Notes: generated by a model from the letters alone, not told the origin. A stretch of DNA of 64,000 bases from Kribbella aluminosa (GCF_017876295.1 NZ_JAGINT010000002.1:1178001-1242000), one strand, 5' to 3'. Counted from the stretch's first letter, positions 25,659-34,983 are shown. Translations and numbers: made by a program.

Positions 25659-27239
25659 TCAGGCGTGCGGCGGCGGCCGGAGGGAGCCTGCGGCACGGTT
25701 GGTCAGTGTCGCAGGTCCGCGATCCACGTCGACCGCCTCGGGCGTGTGCAGGCGGACCATCGAGCGCGCCGTGCCGGCCGGGATCCGGTCGGGGGTGAGC
25801 TTCGAGACCACGATGACCGTGACGAACGCGAGCGGCATCGTCCACGCGGCAGGCTGGCCGACGAGTGCCCGCGGCCAACCGCCCTGCGGCCCGCCGGACA
25901 CGTTCACCAAAGCGGCGGCGCTGGCCGCGATCCCGCCGACGACCAACCCGGCCGCGGCGCCGGTCGTCGACATCCGCCGCCACCAGATCCCCAGCACCAG
26001 CAACGGGCAGAACGTCGACGACGCGAGTGCGAACGCGAGCCCGACGGTGTCCGCGAGACTCAACGCACCCGTCACCGTGAACGCCAGGTACGGCACGATC
26101 ATCGCGATCAGCGCCGCGATCCGGAAGCTGCTCACCGCGACGTAGTCCCCGCCGGTCCACCGGTGCAGCCGGCTCCGCAACAGGTCCTGGTCGATCACTC
26201 CGGCGATCGCGACCGTCAGCCCGGACGAGGTCGACAGGAACGCCGCGAACGCGCCCGCCGCGACGAGTGCACCGAGCAGATCCCCTGCTGTACCAGGGAA
26301 AATCCGTCCGGGCAGCTCGAGTACGACGGTGTCACCGCCGGTGGCCACCAGGTCCGGCGCGAACGTCCGCCCGAGTACGGCGTACATCGGAGGGAAGAGG
26401 TAGAACAGGCCGAGCAACGCCAGAACGACCACCGTGGTACGCCGGGCCGCGCGGCCGTCGGGGTTGGTGTAGAAGCGGACCAGGACGTGCGGGAGACCCA
26501 TCGTCCCGAAACAAAGGGCCAGGAGCAACGAGTACGTCGCGTACAGCGGGTGGTCGCGGCCGCCCGCGCGGGACAGCGGCTCGGCCCACGCGGCGGCGGC
26601 CCCGTGCAGTGAATCGAGCACGCCGGTCGGCTGGTGCCAGACGAGCAGGATGACGAAGATCGGCGCGGCGAGCGCGGTCAGCTTGAGCCAGTACTGGAAC
26701 GCCTGGACGAACGTGATCGACCGCATTCCGCCGGCGGCGACGTTGATCACCACGATCACCGTGACGACCGCGGCCCCGACCTGTGGTGGCGCGCCGGTCA
26801 CGGTCTGGACGGCCAGGCCCGCACCCTGCAGTTGGGGCAGGAGGTAGAGCGTCCCGATGCCGACCACGAGCCCGGCGCAGATCCGTCGTACGGCGGCGGA
26901 CTCGAAGCGGGTCTCGGCGAAGTCCGGCAACGTGTACGCGCCGGACCTGCGCAGGGGTGCGGCCACCAGGACCAGCAGCATCAGGTAGCCGACGGTGTAG
27001 CCGACCGAGAACCACAGCATGTCGGCGCCGTTCACCAGCACGAGTCCCGCGACGCCTAGGAACGACGCGGCGGACAGGTACTCGCCGCTGATCGCGGACG
27101 CGTTCCAGCGTGGCGAGACCGCGCGGCTGGCGACATAGAAGTCACTGGTGGTCCGTGAGATCCGTAGCCCGAACAGACCGATGCCGATCGTTGCCACGAC
27201 CACCAGCCCGATCGCGGCCACGCTGATCGCGGCAGGCAC
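25659..27239 (-). CDS. SSS-family symporter, second carboxylate transporter
   Basis: The 526-residue protein has SSS motifs parallel to the first: DFYVASRAVSPRWNASAIS, SGEYLSAASFLGVAG, LYLLPQLQGAG, GLPHVLVRFYTNPDGRAARR and AFLSTSSGLTVAIAGVIDQD. It is a paralogue of the ActP-like gene, with probably different specificity (pyruvate and acetate are the usual options). The start base is also the last base of the upstream stop, so it is coupled to the small membrane protein. The LytTR regulator lies just upstream. Confidence 0.85.
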   Translation of the reverse strand: MPAAISVAAIGLVVVATIGIGLFGLRISRTTSDFYVASRAVSPRWNASAISGEYLSAASFLGVAGLVLVNGADMLWFSVGYTVGYLMLLVLVAAPLRRSGAYTLPDFAETRFESAAVRRICAGLVVGIGTLYLLPQLQGAGLAVQTVTGAPPQVGAAVVTVIVVINVAAGGMRSITFVQAFQYWLKLTALAAPIFVILLVWHQPTGVLDSLHGAAAAWAEPLSRAGGRDHPLYATYSLLLALCFGTMGLPHVLVRFYTNPDGRAARRTTVVVLALLGLFYLFPPMYAVLGRTFAPDLVATGGDTVVLELPGRIFPGTAGDLLGALVAAGAFAAFLSTSSGLTVAIAGVIDQDLLRSRLHRWTGGDYVAVSSFRIAALIAMIVPYLAFTVTGALSLADTVGLAFALASSTFCPLLVLGIWWRRMSTTGAAAGLVVGGIAASAAALVNVSGGPQGGWPRALVGQPAAWTMPLAFVTVIVVSKLTPDRIPAGTARSMVRLHTPEAVDVDRGPATLTNRAAGSLRPPPHA

Positions 27240-27619
27240 TACTGCCGCCCTACGAACTCGGTGAACTCCGCTTCGATCCGCTCGGCGTTGCGGACGTAGA
27301 TGCGCGCGGCTATGTACACCACGGGGTACACGAGGATGCCAAGAATGACCCAGGGCAGTGGCAGGCCGAGCACGGAGAGGGTGCGGGTCGGTGGGACGAG
27401 CCAGAAGAGCAAGGGGATGCTGCCGAGGACGAGCAGTACGCCGCCGATGACAGCCAGCGTGAGCCGAAGCTGGGACTGCACCAGCGACTGCATATAGACC
27501 TGGCCGAGTCTTGTTTGCTCGTCGATCTCTCTGGTGCCTGTGGGGGTGAGGGGACGGCGGGCTGCGCTCGCTCTAGGGCTCGTGACACGTACTCGTCTGG
27601 GTGCGTCCGGCGTACTCAT
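27239..27619 (-). CDS. Small two-helix membrane protein paired with the symporter
   Basis: The 126-residue protein has a disordered basic N-terminus, then QTRLGQVYMQSLVQSQLRLT, and two transmembrane helices (VIGGVLLVLGSIPLLFWLV and LPWVILGILVYPVVYIAA) with a charged end. It does not match DUF485 closely but has the same size, topology and position before a symporter. I infer an analogous accessory role. It lies 13 bases after the LytTR gene, so one transcript is likely. Confidence 0.72.
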   Translation of the reverse strand: MSTPDAPRRVRVTSPRASAARRPLTPTGTREIDEQTRLGQVYMQSLVQSQLRLTLAVIGGVLLVLGSIPLLFWLVPPTRTLSVLGLPLPWVILGILVYPVVYIAARIYVRNAERIEAEFTEFVGRQ

Positions 27620-27632
27620 CGAAGCAGCCGTC

Positions 27633-28367
27633 TCATCGGGAGCGGACCAGGAGGTCGCGGAGCTCGCGGGTGTGGCGTCGGCTGACCGGGAGCCAGTCGT
27701 CGCCGACCCTGACCGAGCAGCGGCCGCCGTCCACCCGCATCTCGTCCACGTGCTGCAGCGCGACCAGGGTGCTCCGGTGGATCCGGGTGAAGCCCGCGTC
27801 GCGCCAGCGCTCCTCCAGCGTGCTCAGTGGGATGCGTACGAGGTGGGAGTTCTGGCCGGTGTGCAGGCGCGCGTAGTCGCCCTGTGCCTCGACGTACCGC
27901 ACCGTGGAGCGCTGTACGAACCGGGTGATGCCGGCCAGCTCTACCGGGATCACCTCGTCGTCCGTCTCGTCAGGGGTCTGCAGAGCGGCCGGAGCGCCCT
28001 GGGTGACGACCCGGCGTACCGCCTCCGCCAGCCGCTCCTGCCGGACCGGCTTCATCACGTAGTCGGTCGCCTCCAGGTCGAACGCCGCCACCGCGTGCTC
28101 GTCGTACGCCGTCACGAACACGATCTGCGGACGGCTGGCGAACTTGGACAGCACCCGGGCCAGGTCGATGCCGTCCAGACCGGGCATCTTGATGTCGCAG
28201 AACACCACGTCCAGGTCGGTCGCCTGCAGGATCTTCAACGCGTCCGGCCCGTTCGAGGCGGTCCGGATCTCCCCGATCCGCGGGTCCTGCCCCAGCAGAT
28301 ACACCAGCTCGGCCAGCGCAGGCTCCTCGTCGTCCGCAACCAGCGCGCGCAGGGCAGTCTCGGCCAT
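27633..28367 (-). CDS. LytTR-family response regulator
   Basis: The receiver domain occupies the first 120 residues, with phosphoacceptor CDIKMPG, acidic pocket ADDEEPA and VTAYDEH. A LytTR DNA-binding domain follows (RYVEAQGDYARLHT, TRIHRSTLVALQHVDEM). It should activate the downstream small protein and symporters in response to the adjacent LytS-type kinase, like the pyruvate-sensing BtsSR/YpdAB systems. A -10 (TAGAGT) seven bases before the ATG suggests a leaderless start independent of the kinase gene. Confidence 0.88.
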   Translation of the reverse strand: MAETALRALVADDEEPALAELVYLLGQDPRIGEIRTASNGPDALKILQATDLDVVFCDIKMPGLDGIDLARVLSKFASRPQIVFVTAYDEHAVAAFDLEATDYVMKPVRQERLAEAVRRVVTQGAPAALQTPDETDDEVIPVELAGITRFVQRSTVRYVEAQGDYARLHTGQNSHLVRIPLSTLEERWRDAGFTRIHRSTLVALQHVDEMRVDGGRCSVRVGDDWLPVSRRHTRELRDLLVRSR

Positions 28368-28380
28368 AGAGCGAACTCTA
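28368..28380 (-). promoter_or_regulatory. -10 element of a leaderless promoter for the LytTR gene
   Basis: On the minus strand TAGAGT (28375-28380) lies seven bases before ATG 28367. Its first three bases are also the stop codon of the kinase reading frame. Confidence 0.55.
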
Positions 28381-29509
28381 AGGGGACGCGTGGACTCCTG
28401 AGGAGTATTTGGGGATCCGGAAAGTCACCTTGGTGCCGGCGTCCACGGCCGTCTCCACGATCAGGCCGTACGGGTCGCCGTACACCTGGCGGAGCCGGGC
28501 GTCGACGTTGCCGAGGCCGACGGAGTCGCCGCTGGACACGCCGGACAGCGCCGCCCGGATCACCTCCGGGTCGCTGCCGGCGCCGTCGTCCTCGACGCTG
28601 ATCTCCGCCTCGTTGATCCGGTCCCGCGCCCGGATCGTGATGTTGCCGACCCCCGTCGTACCCTCCAGACCGTGCCGTACGGCGTTCTCCACGAGCGGCT
28701 GCACCACCAGGAACGGGATGACCACCGGCAGCACCTCAGGAGCGATCTGCAGCGACACCTTGAGCCGCTCACCGAAGCGGGGCCTGCTCCAGGACCAGGT
28801 AGCGCTCTACGTTGCGCAGCTCGTCCGCGAGCGTGGTGAACTCGCCTCCACGACGCAGTGCGTACCTGGAGAAGTCAGCGAACTCCAGGAGCAGCTCACG
28901 CGCCCGCTCGGGGTCTGTGCGGACGAACGACGCTATAGCCGCCAGAGCGTTGTAGATGAAGTGCGGGCTGATCTGAGCGCGGAGTGCACGCAGCTCGGCC
29001 TCCATCGCGCGGGTGCGCTCCTTGTTGAGCTCAGCGAGCTCCACCTGTCCGGAAACCCAGCGGGCGACCTCGTCAGTCGCCCTGACAAGCGCGGCCGACG
29101 TGCTGTTGCTGTACGCCACCAGCACGGCAACAACCCGCTCCTCGGTGACGATCGGTGCGACCACCGCCGTACGGATCGGACACTGCGGGTCCCCGCAGGC
29201 GACGTCGTGTGCACCGAGGACGGCGGTACGGCCTGAGCGCAGCGTCGGCGCAGACAGGTCCTTGGCGTCGCGGCGGTGGTTGCTCTCGTAGGGGCCGCCG
29301 ACGCCGTCCCACGCCAGTACGCCGGATGCGTCGCAGATCGCGATGGCCGCCGTACCGAGGAGGTCCCGGAGATGGCGGCTGGCCTTACCGGCCGCGGCAG
29401 GTGTCAGGCCTTCACGCAGGTGTGGGCTGGCCAACGAGGCGGTATGCAGGGTCGCATACGTCGCCTTGTCGGCCGGAGTCCCGAAATGCTTCCGCCGGCG
29501 CGCGAACAC
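28378..29509 (-). pseudogene. LytS-type sensor histidine kinase, frameshifted
   Basis: Two adjacent frames together give one kinase. The first carries GAF-like segments (GTAAIAICDASGVLAWDG), the His-kinase box LRAQISPHFIYNAL and ELRNVERYLVLEQ, then stops at 28769. The second continues in another frame with VIPFLVVQPLVENAVRHGLEG (N-box) and SVEDDGAGSDPE (G-box). Removing one G from the GGGG run at 28779-28782 restores the expected join EQARFGERLKVSLQIA. No transmembrane segment precedes the sensor, and the start (GTG 29509) follows closely after the upstream stop, so the N-terminus may also be shortened. It is either a true inactivating indel or a sequence error. Confidence 0.8.
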
Positions 29510-29526
29510 CCCATGACGGTAACCGC

Positions 29527-30264
29527 TTAGCCCTCCGCACGCGGCCTGAACGCCTCCAGCGCCTCCGTGTCGGAGTACGTGTGCAGGAGGTACTCCTCGA
29601 CCCACTCGGTACGCCCCGGGTACGTCGACTCGCTGACGATCCGGTCCGCCGCCTTAGCAGCGTCAATCGGTGTGTGGCGCAGCTGTACGCCGTTCTCGGA
29701 CAAGTGCGCCCACGTGGGACCAGGAGCGCCGTACGGCATCCCCACGCTGCCCGCGTTCACCACTTGCCGCCGGTCGACCTGCCGCGCGTACGGCATGTGC
29801 GTGTGCCCGCAGACAACAGTCCTGACCTCCTCCGGCAGCCCCGAGAACACCTGCGCCCACCGGGAGATCGGGCTGTCCACCAGCACCATCTCCACGTCGT
29901 CCCGCGGGGTGGCGTGGCAGAACAACACGTCCCCGATCGTCACCGTCAACGGCAGCCCCGCCAGCAACTCCACCTGATCCGCCCGCAGCTGCTCCGCGGC
30001 CCAGGGAGACACCGCATCCGGTGGCTCCTCGTCATACGTCCCCCGAACCATCTCCACCAGCTCCCGGTCCGCATTACCCCGCACCCACACCACCCGATCG
30101 CCCAGCCCTGTCAGCACATCCAACGTCTGCACAGGCATCGGCCCACTGGCAATATCCCCAGCCAGCACCACAAGATCAGCCCTCTGCACCTCCGGCTCAC
30201 CCAAAACAGCCTCCAGCGCAGGCAGCACCCCATGAACATCAGCAAGCACAGCAATCCGCTCCAT
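29527..30264 (-). CDS. Metallophosphoesterase, YfcE/MJ0936-like
   Basis: The 245-residue calcineurin-like enzyme has the metal motifs ADVHG, LAGDIASG, VRGNADRE, FCHATP and CGHTHMPY in order. All dimetal ligands are present. Such enzymes hydrolyse phosphodiesters or phosphomonoesters of small molecules; the natural substrate is unknown. ATG 30264 (MERIAVLADVHG) is chosen because this motif normally begins the protein and CAGACT, resembling the local -10 elements, lies six bases before it. Confidence 0.86.
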   Translation of the reverse strand: MERIAVLADVHGVLPALEAVLGEPEVQRADLVVLAGDIASGPMPVQTLDVLTGLGDRVVWVRGNADRELVEMVRGTYDEEPPDAVSPWAAEQLRADQVELLAGLPLTVTIGDVLFCHATPRDDVEMVLVDSPISRWAQVFSGLPEEVRTVVCGHTHMPYARQVDRRQVVNAGSVGMPYGAPGPTWAHLSENGVQLRHTPIDAAKAADRIVSESTYPGRTEWVEEYLLHTYSDTEALEAFRPRAEG

Positions 30265-30319
30265 CCCGTCAGTCTGCTGCCGAATCCCTTGCAGCACCGA
30301 CGGATCTGCTGAGGGCAGA

Positions 30320-30733
30320 TCAGCTGGTCAGCTCGAAGGACTTCGCCGTCATGACCTGTGTAGCCCGCTCGCACGCACCGGTGTCGATGGCACATCGGAC
30401 AACTGCGGCCTTGGTGGCGGGTGCCATCTGGCCGCCGGACACGACCGCCGCCAGTAGGAGGTGGTTGTCGTCCTCGGCCACCGTTCCGTGGAAGCAGCCG
30501 CTCCACTGCCGGATCACGGCCGCGGTCCGGGCGTCCAGCGCGGTCACGATGTTGCTGCAGCCTTCGCCGTACGTCGGAACGCCGATCGCGACCGCTCCGT
30601 CCGGCGTGATTCCGGTGACCCCGTAGTCGCAGGTCCGGAACCGCTTCTTGGCGCCTGAGGTTTCGACGACCGTGCTGCACTGACCGCCCTCGGCCGTGGG
30701 ATTCGACGCGACCAGCTGCCCGTCGGACGACAT
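30320..30733 (-). pseudogene. Truncated tandem copy of the adjacent exported protein (C-terminal third)
   Basis: The 137 residues parallel the end of the upstream protein: RFRTCDYGVTGITPDGAVAI against RLWRTCDYIIAGFTPDAATV, IRQWSGCFHGTVAEDDNHLL against IHEWSGVFRQAVPEDDQHLL, and VRCAIDTGACERAT against VRCTITTGTCELAT. There is no signal peptide. The frame runs in phase with the upstream gene directly after its stop, so this looks like a partial duplication. ATG 30733 could still give a short product. Confidence 0.65.
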
Positions 30734-30784
30734 CGCGATCGGCGCCGGCGGCCGATGGCGGGGCGCGCGGGTGGAGTCGTCACA

Positions 30785-31975
30785 TCAAGCGCCGATCTGC
30801 AGGCCGGCCTTGGTGAGGGGGGTCGCGAGTTCGCAGGTGCCGGTGGTGATGGTGCAGCGGACGATGGCGGCCGGGGTGCCCGCGCCGTCGTCGGCGAGCA
30901 GTAGGAGGTGCTGGTCGTCCTCGGGGACTGCCTGGCGGAAGACGCCGCTCCACTCGTGGATCAGGCTGCCGTTCTTGGCGTTCAGCGCGGCCGCGATGCC
31001 CTGGCCGTAGCCGTCCTCGTACATGGGGCCTGCGATCACAGTGGCGGCGTCGGGGGTGAAGCCCGCGATGATGTAGTCGCACGTGCGCCAGAGCCGCTTC
31101 CCGGCCGGGACGGTGAGCAGGTTACTGCAGCTGTTCTGGTTCGCCTGGGTTGTGATCGAGCCGGCCGTGTCGACGCTCGATACGGCCATCGCGGAGGGGA
31201 TCGCCTTGAGCGGGGTGGCCTTCGAGTCGCCGGGCGTCCACTGGTAGAGGGTGGTGGTGCCGTTCCGTGTCGTCGACGCGTCGAAGTACACCGTCCCGTT
31301 CGTGTAGCCGCGCAGCATGGTGTTCCAGACGCCGGGGATCTGGACCTGCTGGACGTTCTGGGTCTTGGCGTCCTCGGCGTACACGGTAGCGCCGCCGGTC
31401 GGTTCGCCGGTGGACTTCAGCTTGGTGCCCAGGTACGCCGCGGCGGTCCCGTCGTCGGTGGCGAAGATCTGGGTGACGTCCGGGGTGTGGCGGATGATCT
31501 TGCCGTTGTCGTCGAACGTGAGCAGCTCGTTGCCGGAGCCCTTGGTGACGACGGCGAGCGACGTGATACCGAGCCGGGCGACCTGCTGGATGTCCATGGT
31601 GCCGGGGATCGTGATGTCGCTGCCGGCGCCGCCGAGGACCTTGCGGCCGTACAGGTACGCGACCTGCGGTTCCCGGCCCTGGGCGAGCGTCTTCAGGTCG
31701 ATCCTGGTCGTCGGCAGGCTCGTGGGCGTGGCGGTGGTCTGCGACGGGGGCGCCGTCGGTTTCGGCGTGCTGGTGGCCTCTGACCGGGCCGCCGTCGGCT
31801 TCGGCGTACCGCTGGATGGCGTCTGGGCGCTGGCCGCCGTCGACAGCGGGGCGGCTACGGAGCCCTCCGCGTTGGCTTGCGGCCCCTGGCGGTACGCGAG
31901 CGCTCCGCCGCCTGTCACGGCGGCCACGGCGACGGCTGCGACGAGGGCGGCCAAGCGGCCGTTCTGCACTCGCAT
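30785..31975 (-). CDS. Exported single-pass protein with beta-propeller-like repeats, unknown function
   Basis: A basic start and one helix (LAALVAAVAVAAVTGGGALAY) precede a Thr/Pro/Ser-rich wall-spanning linker and a domain of about 280 residues rich in beta-strand segments (GGAGSDITIPGTMDI, KIIRHTPDVTQIFATDDGTA). This suggests a propeller-like fold. Two cysteine pairs occur near the end. ATG 31975 has AGGAG seven bases upstream; ATG 31999 is an alternative. It is divergent from a Ser/Thr kinase with an exported domain, so the two may be functionally linked. Confidence 0.72.
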   Translation of the reverse strand: MRVQNGRLAALVAAVAVAAVTGGGALAYRQGPQANAEGSVAAPLSTAASAQTPSSGTPKPTAARSEATSTPKPTAPPSQTTATPTSLPTTRIDLKTLAQGREPQVAYLYGRKVLGGAGSDITIPGTMDIQQVARLGITSLAVVTKGSGNELLTFDDNGKIIRHTPDVTQIFATDDGTAAAYLGTKLKSTGEPTGGATVYAEDAKTQNVQQVQIPGVWNTMLRGYTNGTVYFDASTTRNGTTTLYQWTPGDSKATPLKAIPSAMAVSSVDTAGSITTQANQNSCSNLLTVPAGKRLWRTCDYIIAGFTPDAATVIAGPMYEDGYGQGIAAALNAKNGSLIHEWSGVFRQAVPEDDQHLLLLADDGAGTPAAIVRCTITTGTCELATPLTKAGLQIGA

Positions 31976-32134
31976 TCGGCGATCTCCTTGCACAGTCATG
32001 GTCAGGTCACGGTCGGTACGGACCGTGCGGCGGACCACGGTCGGAGCGGGAGGCAGCCCCCCGCTGTCGGGGACTGTGACGCCCGGAAATGCCGCTTTGT
32101 TCACTCCCGCGAACGGGTCGCAGGTCAGATCGAG

Positions 32135-32146
32135 CATAATTGCGCC
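32135..32146 (+). promoter_or_regulatory. -10 element of a leaderless promoter
   Basis: CATAAT (32135-32140) lies six bases before ATG 32147. Confidence 0.6.
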
Positions 32147-33559
32147 ATGGACCAGCCTGACCGGATCGGCCGGTACTCCCTGGTCCGCCGGGTGGGTGCC
32201 GGAGGTTTCGCGACCGTCTGGCTGGCCCGGGACGAGCAGCTCGACGCCGAGGTCGCGGTCAAGATCCTGTCCGAGAACTGGGTCGAGGACGAGGACGTCC
32301 GCCGGCGGTTCCTGGCCGAGGGCCGGTTCCTGCGCAAGGTCGACTCGCTGTACGTCGTCGGGGTGCACGACATCGGCGAGGCCGACGACGGCCGCCCGTT
32401 CATGGTCCTCACGTACGCCGACGGCGGCACGCTCGCGGACCGGATCAAGGCCGGCCCGCTCGAGCTCGGCGAGGCGGTCCGGATCATCACCCAGGTCGGC
32501 CGCGGCCTCAAGCACCTGCACGCCCGCGGCGTCCTGCACCGGGACGTGAAGCCGGCCAACGTGCTGTTCCGCTCCGGGCCGAACGGCGACCGCGCGATGC
32601 TGTCCGACCTCGGGCTGGGCAAGTCGCTGGCCGAGGTGTCGCGGATCACCATGCCCGGCGGCACTCCGGCGTACGTCGCCCCGGAGCAGGTGATGGGCGA
32701 ACGCCTCGACCACCGCGCCGACCTCTACTCGCTCGGCGCCGTCGCCTACGCCGCGTTCACCGGCCAGGCGCCGCACGGTGTCGCCACGCTCGGCGCGGTG
32801 ATGCAGATCGAGAAGCCGCCGCCCTCGATGACCACCCTGCGCGCGGACGTCCCGGACGCGATCGACGTCGTCGTACGGCGTGCCCTCGAGCCGGACCGGG
32901 ATCAGCGCTGGCCGGACCTGGACAGCTTCCTCGACGCGCTGCGCGAGGCCCACACCACCGGCAAGGTCCCGGCGCGGCTGGTGCCGGCCGCGGAGATGCC
33001 CGCGCCGACCGGGACAACCGCCCCGGTCGACCAGGCGACCGCGTTGTCCAGCGCCAACGAGCGGACGGTCGCGGCGAGGCCGAGGCGCAGGCGGGCCGGT
33101 GTGATCACCGCGCTGGCCGCGGTGCTGCTGGCCGCGGGCGGTGGGTACGGCGGGTACGAGTACGTCCTGACCCGGCCGGTGAAGGTGACGGATTTGCCCT
33201 TCTCCGTGGAGGTTCCGCGGTCGTGGGGGCAGAAGGCGATCGACAGCGGTTCGCAGTCGCTGCTGGTCAGCTCGAACACCAGGGCCTGGCAGAGCAACGC
33301 GAGGGTCGAGGGCGTCTTCGTCGGGCTGGTGCGGGCGAGCACGCTGCCACGAACCGTCACTCCGCCCGACGGATGCACCGTGAGCGGTCAAGACGTGCGG
33401 AACGGCACCGCGACCTTCCAGCTGACCTGCGGCGCCGGCCCGGCGGTCGTCGAGCAGTACCGGCAGGTCGGCGACGTACAGATGCACATCCAGGTCCGGG
33501 CGTCCGACGCGAACACCCGGACGGACGTCCTGGACTCGGTGCAGTACAAGACCTCCTAG
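32147..33559 (+). CDS. Membrane Ser/Thr protein kinase (Pkn type)
   Basis: The 470-residue protein has a eukaryotic-type kinase domain over the first about 270 residues: glycine loop GAGGFATVWLA, VAVKIL lysine, catalytic HRDVKPANVLF, a DLG version of DFG (SDLGLGK) and GTPAYVAPEQ. A basic juxtamembrane stretch (ARPRRRRAG) leads to one transmembrane helix and an exported domain of about 120 residues (DLPFSVEVPRSWG) that may sense the envelope. It has no PASTA repeats. Substrates are unknown. Confidence 0.9.
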   Translation: MDQPDRIGRYSLVRRVGAGGFATVWLARDEQLDAEVAVKILSENWVEDEDVRRRFLAEGRFLRKVDSLYVVGVHDIGEADDGRPFMVLTYADGGTLADRIKAGPLELGEAVRIITQVGRGLKHLHARGVLHRDVKPANVLFRSGPNGDRAMLSDLGLGKSLAEVSRITMPGGTPAYVAPEQVMGERLDHRADLYSLGAVAYAAFTGQAPHGVATLGAVMQIEKPPPSMTTLRADVPDAIDVVVRRALEPDRDQRWPDLDSFLDALREAHTTGKVPARLVPAAEMPAPTGTTAPVDQATALSSANERTVAARPRRRRAGVITALAAVLLAAGGGYGGYEYVLTRPVKVTDLPFSVEVPRSWGQKAIDSGSQSLLVSSNTRAWQSNARVEGVFVGLVRASTLPRTVTPPDGCTVSGQDVRNGTATFQLTCGAGPAVVEQYRQVGDVQMHIQVRASDANTRTDVLDSVQYKTS

Positions 33560-33593
33560 AGCACCAGCGACGAGATCGACGACACGGACGCCG

Positions 33594-33605
33594 TACGGTT
33601 GTCGC
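33594..33605 (+). promoter_or_regulatory. -10 element of a leaderless promoter
   Basis: TACGGT (33594-33599) lies six bases before ATG 33606. Confidence 0.6.
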
Positions 33606-34940
33606 ATGACCGATCTGTCCGCGGCGATCGACCGCGTTCTGCCCAGCGTCCGTGCCGACCTCGAGGACCTCATCCGGATCCCGTCGGTCAGTTACGAACC
33701 GGCCCGTGCGGCCGACGTCCAGCGGTCCGCCGAGGCGACCGCGGCGTTGTTCGAGGCCGAGGGCTTCATGGTCAAGATCGTCCGCGCGGGTGACGGTGCG
33801 CCGGCGGTGATCGCGAAGAAGCCGGCCCCGGCCGGGAAGCCGACCGTACTGCTGTATGCCCATCACGATGTGCAGCCGACCGGCCCGGTCGACCAGTGGA
33901 CGTCCGAGCCGTTCGAGCCGACCGAGCGCGACGACCGGCTGTACGGACGCGGCGCCGCCGACGACAAGGCCGGGATCGCCGCGCACCTGGCCGCCGTACG
34001 GGCCTTCGGCAACGATCTGCCGGTGGGCGTGACGGTGTTCGTCGAGGGTGAGGAGGAGATCGGCTCGCCGACCCTGCTGCAACTGCTCGACGAGTACGCC
34101 GACGAGCTCGCCGCGGACGCGATCGTGATCGCCGACTCCGGCAACTGGGAGGTCGGGACGCCGGCGCTGACCGTGTCGCTGCGCGGCCTGGTCGAGTCGT
34201 ACGTCGAGGTTCGAACGCTCGAGCACGCCGTCCACTCCGGGCTCTTCGGTGGCCCGATCCCGGACGCGCTGTCGGCGCTGTGCCGGCTGCTCGCGACGCT
34301 GCACGACCACAAGGGCGACGTCGCGGTCGACGGACTGCACGCGTCGCGCGCCGCGGACGTCGTCTACCCGGAGGACCGGCTGCGCGCCGAGTCGTCGGTA
34401 CTGGACTCCGTCCGGCTGACCGGCTCGGGTTCGCTCGTCGACCGGCTGTGGACGCGGCCGGCGGTCGCCGTGGTCGGCATCGACGCACCGTCGGTGGCCG
34501 AGGCCAGCAACACGCTGGTGCCGGTCGCGCGGGCGAAGGTCAGCCTGCGGGTCGCTCCAGGTGACGACGCCGTGAAGGCGAGCGCCGCGCTGCGTGACCA
34601 CCTGGAGAACAATGCGCCGTGGGGTGCGCAGGTCACCGTGACCGAGGGCCAGACCGGCCAGCCGTGCAGCGTGAACGCCCGCGGCGCCGGCTACGAGGCG
34701 GCCCGCTCGGCGTTCCAGGAAGCCTGGGGCGTGGAGCCGGTGGACATGGGCATGGGCGGCTCGATCCCGTTCATCGCGGAGTTCCAGCAGGCCTTCCCGG
34801 CGGCGGCCATCCTGGTCACCGGCGTCGAGGATCCGGACACCCGCGCACACGGCATCGACGAGGGCCTGCACCTCGCCGAGTTCCGCAAGGTCTGCCTCGC
34901 GGAGGCCCTGTTGCTGCAGAACCTCGCAAACCAGGCGTGA
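33606..34940 (+). CDS. M20-family dipeptidase
   Basis: The 444-residue zinc peptidase has metal ligands in YAHHDVQPTG, RGAADDKAGI, catalytic VEGEEEIGSPT and late ligand ARGAGYEAARSAF with GMGGSIPFI. The set matches CPG2/carnosinase-type M20 dipeptidases, cytoplasmic enzymes that split dipeptides. Length is normal. It is monocistronic with its own promoter and lies 43 bases before the transhydrogenase operon, to which it has no obvious functional link. Confidence 0.88.
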   Translation: MTDLSAAIDRVLPSVRADLEDLIRIPSVSYEPARAADVQRSAEATAALFEAEGFMVKIVRAGDGAPAVIAKKPAPAGKPTVLLYAHHDVQPTGPVDQWTSEPFEPTERDDRLYGRGAADDKAGIAAHLAAVRAFGNDLPVGVTVFVEGEEEIGSPTLLQLLDEYADELAADAIVIADSGNWEVGTPALTVSLRGLVESYVEVRTLEHAVHSGLFGGPIPDALSALCRLLATLHDHKGDVAVDGLHASRAADVVYPEDRLRAESSVLDSVRLTGSGSLVDRLWTRPAVAVVGIDAPSVAEASNTLVPVARAKVSLRVAPGDDAVKASAALRDHLENNAPWGAQVTVTEGQTGQPCSVNARGAGYEAARSAFQEAWGVEPVDMGMGGSIPFIAEFQQAFPAAAILVTGVEDPDTRAHGIDEGLHLAEFRKVCLAEALLLQNLANQA

Positions 34941-34970
34941 CCGGGCTTTCCGGCGACCCAGTGTTTGGCA

Positions 34971-34983
34971 TAGGTTTCGGCGA
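34971..34983 (+). promoter_or_regulatory. -10 element of a leaderless promoter
   Basis: TAGGTT (34971-34976) lies seven bases before GTG 34984. Confidence 0.6.

Noticed and set aside
28779..28782. Programmed frameshifting in the kinase gene
   Set aside because: There is no slippery heptamer or following stem that I can see, and the break lies in a conserved stretch where relatives are continuous.
31976..33673. N-terminal extension of the minus-strand exported protein over the Ser/Thr kinase
   Set aside because: The extension is antisense to the kinase, with no signal peptide at its start. The internal ATG at 31975 has AGGAG and a proper membrane anchor.
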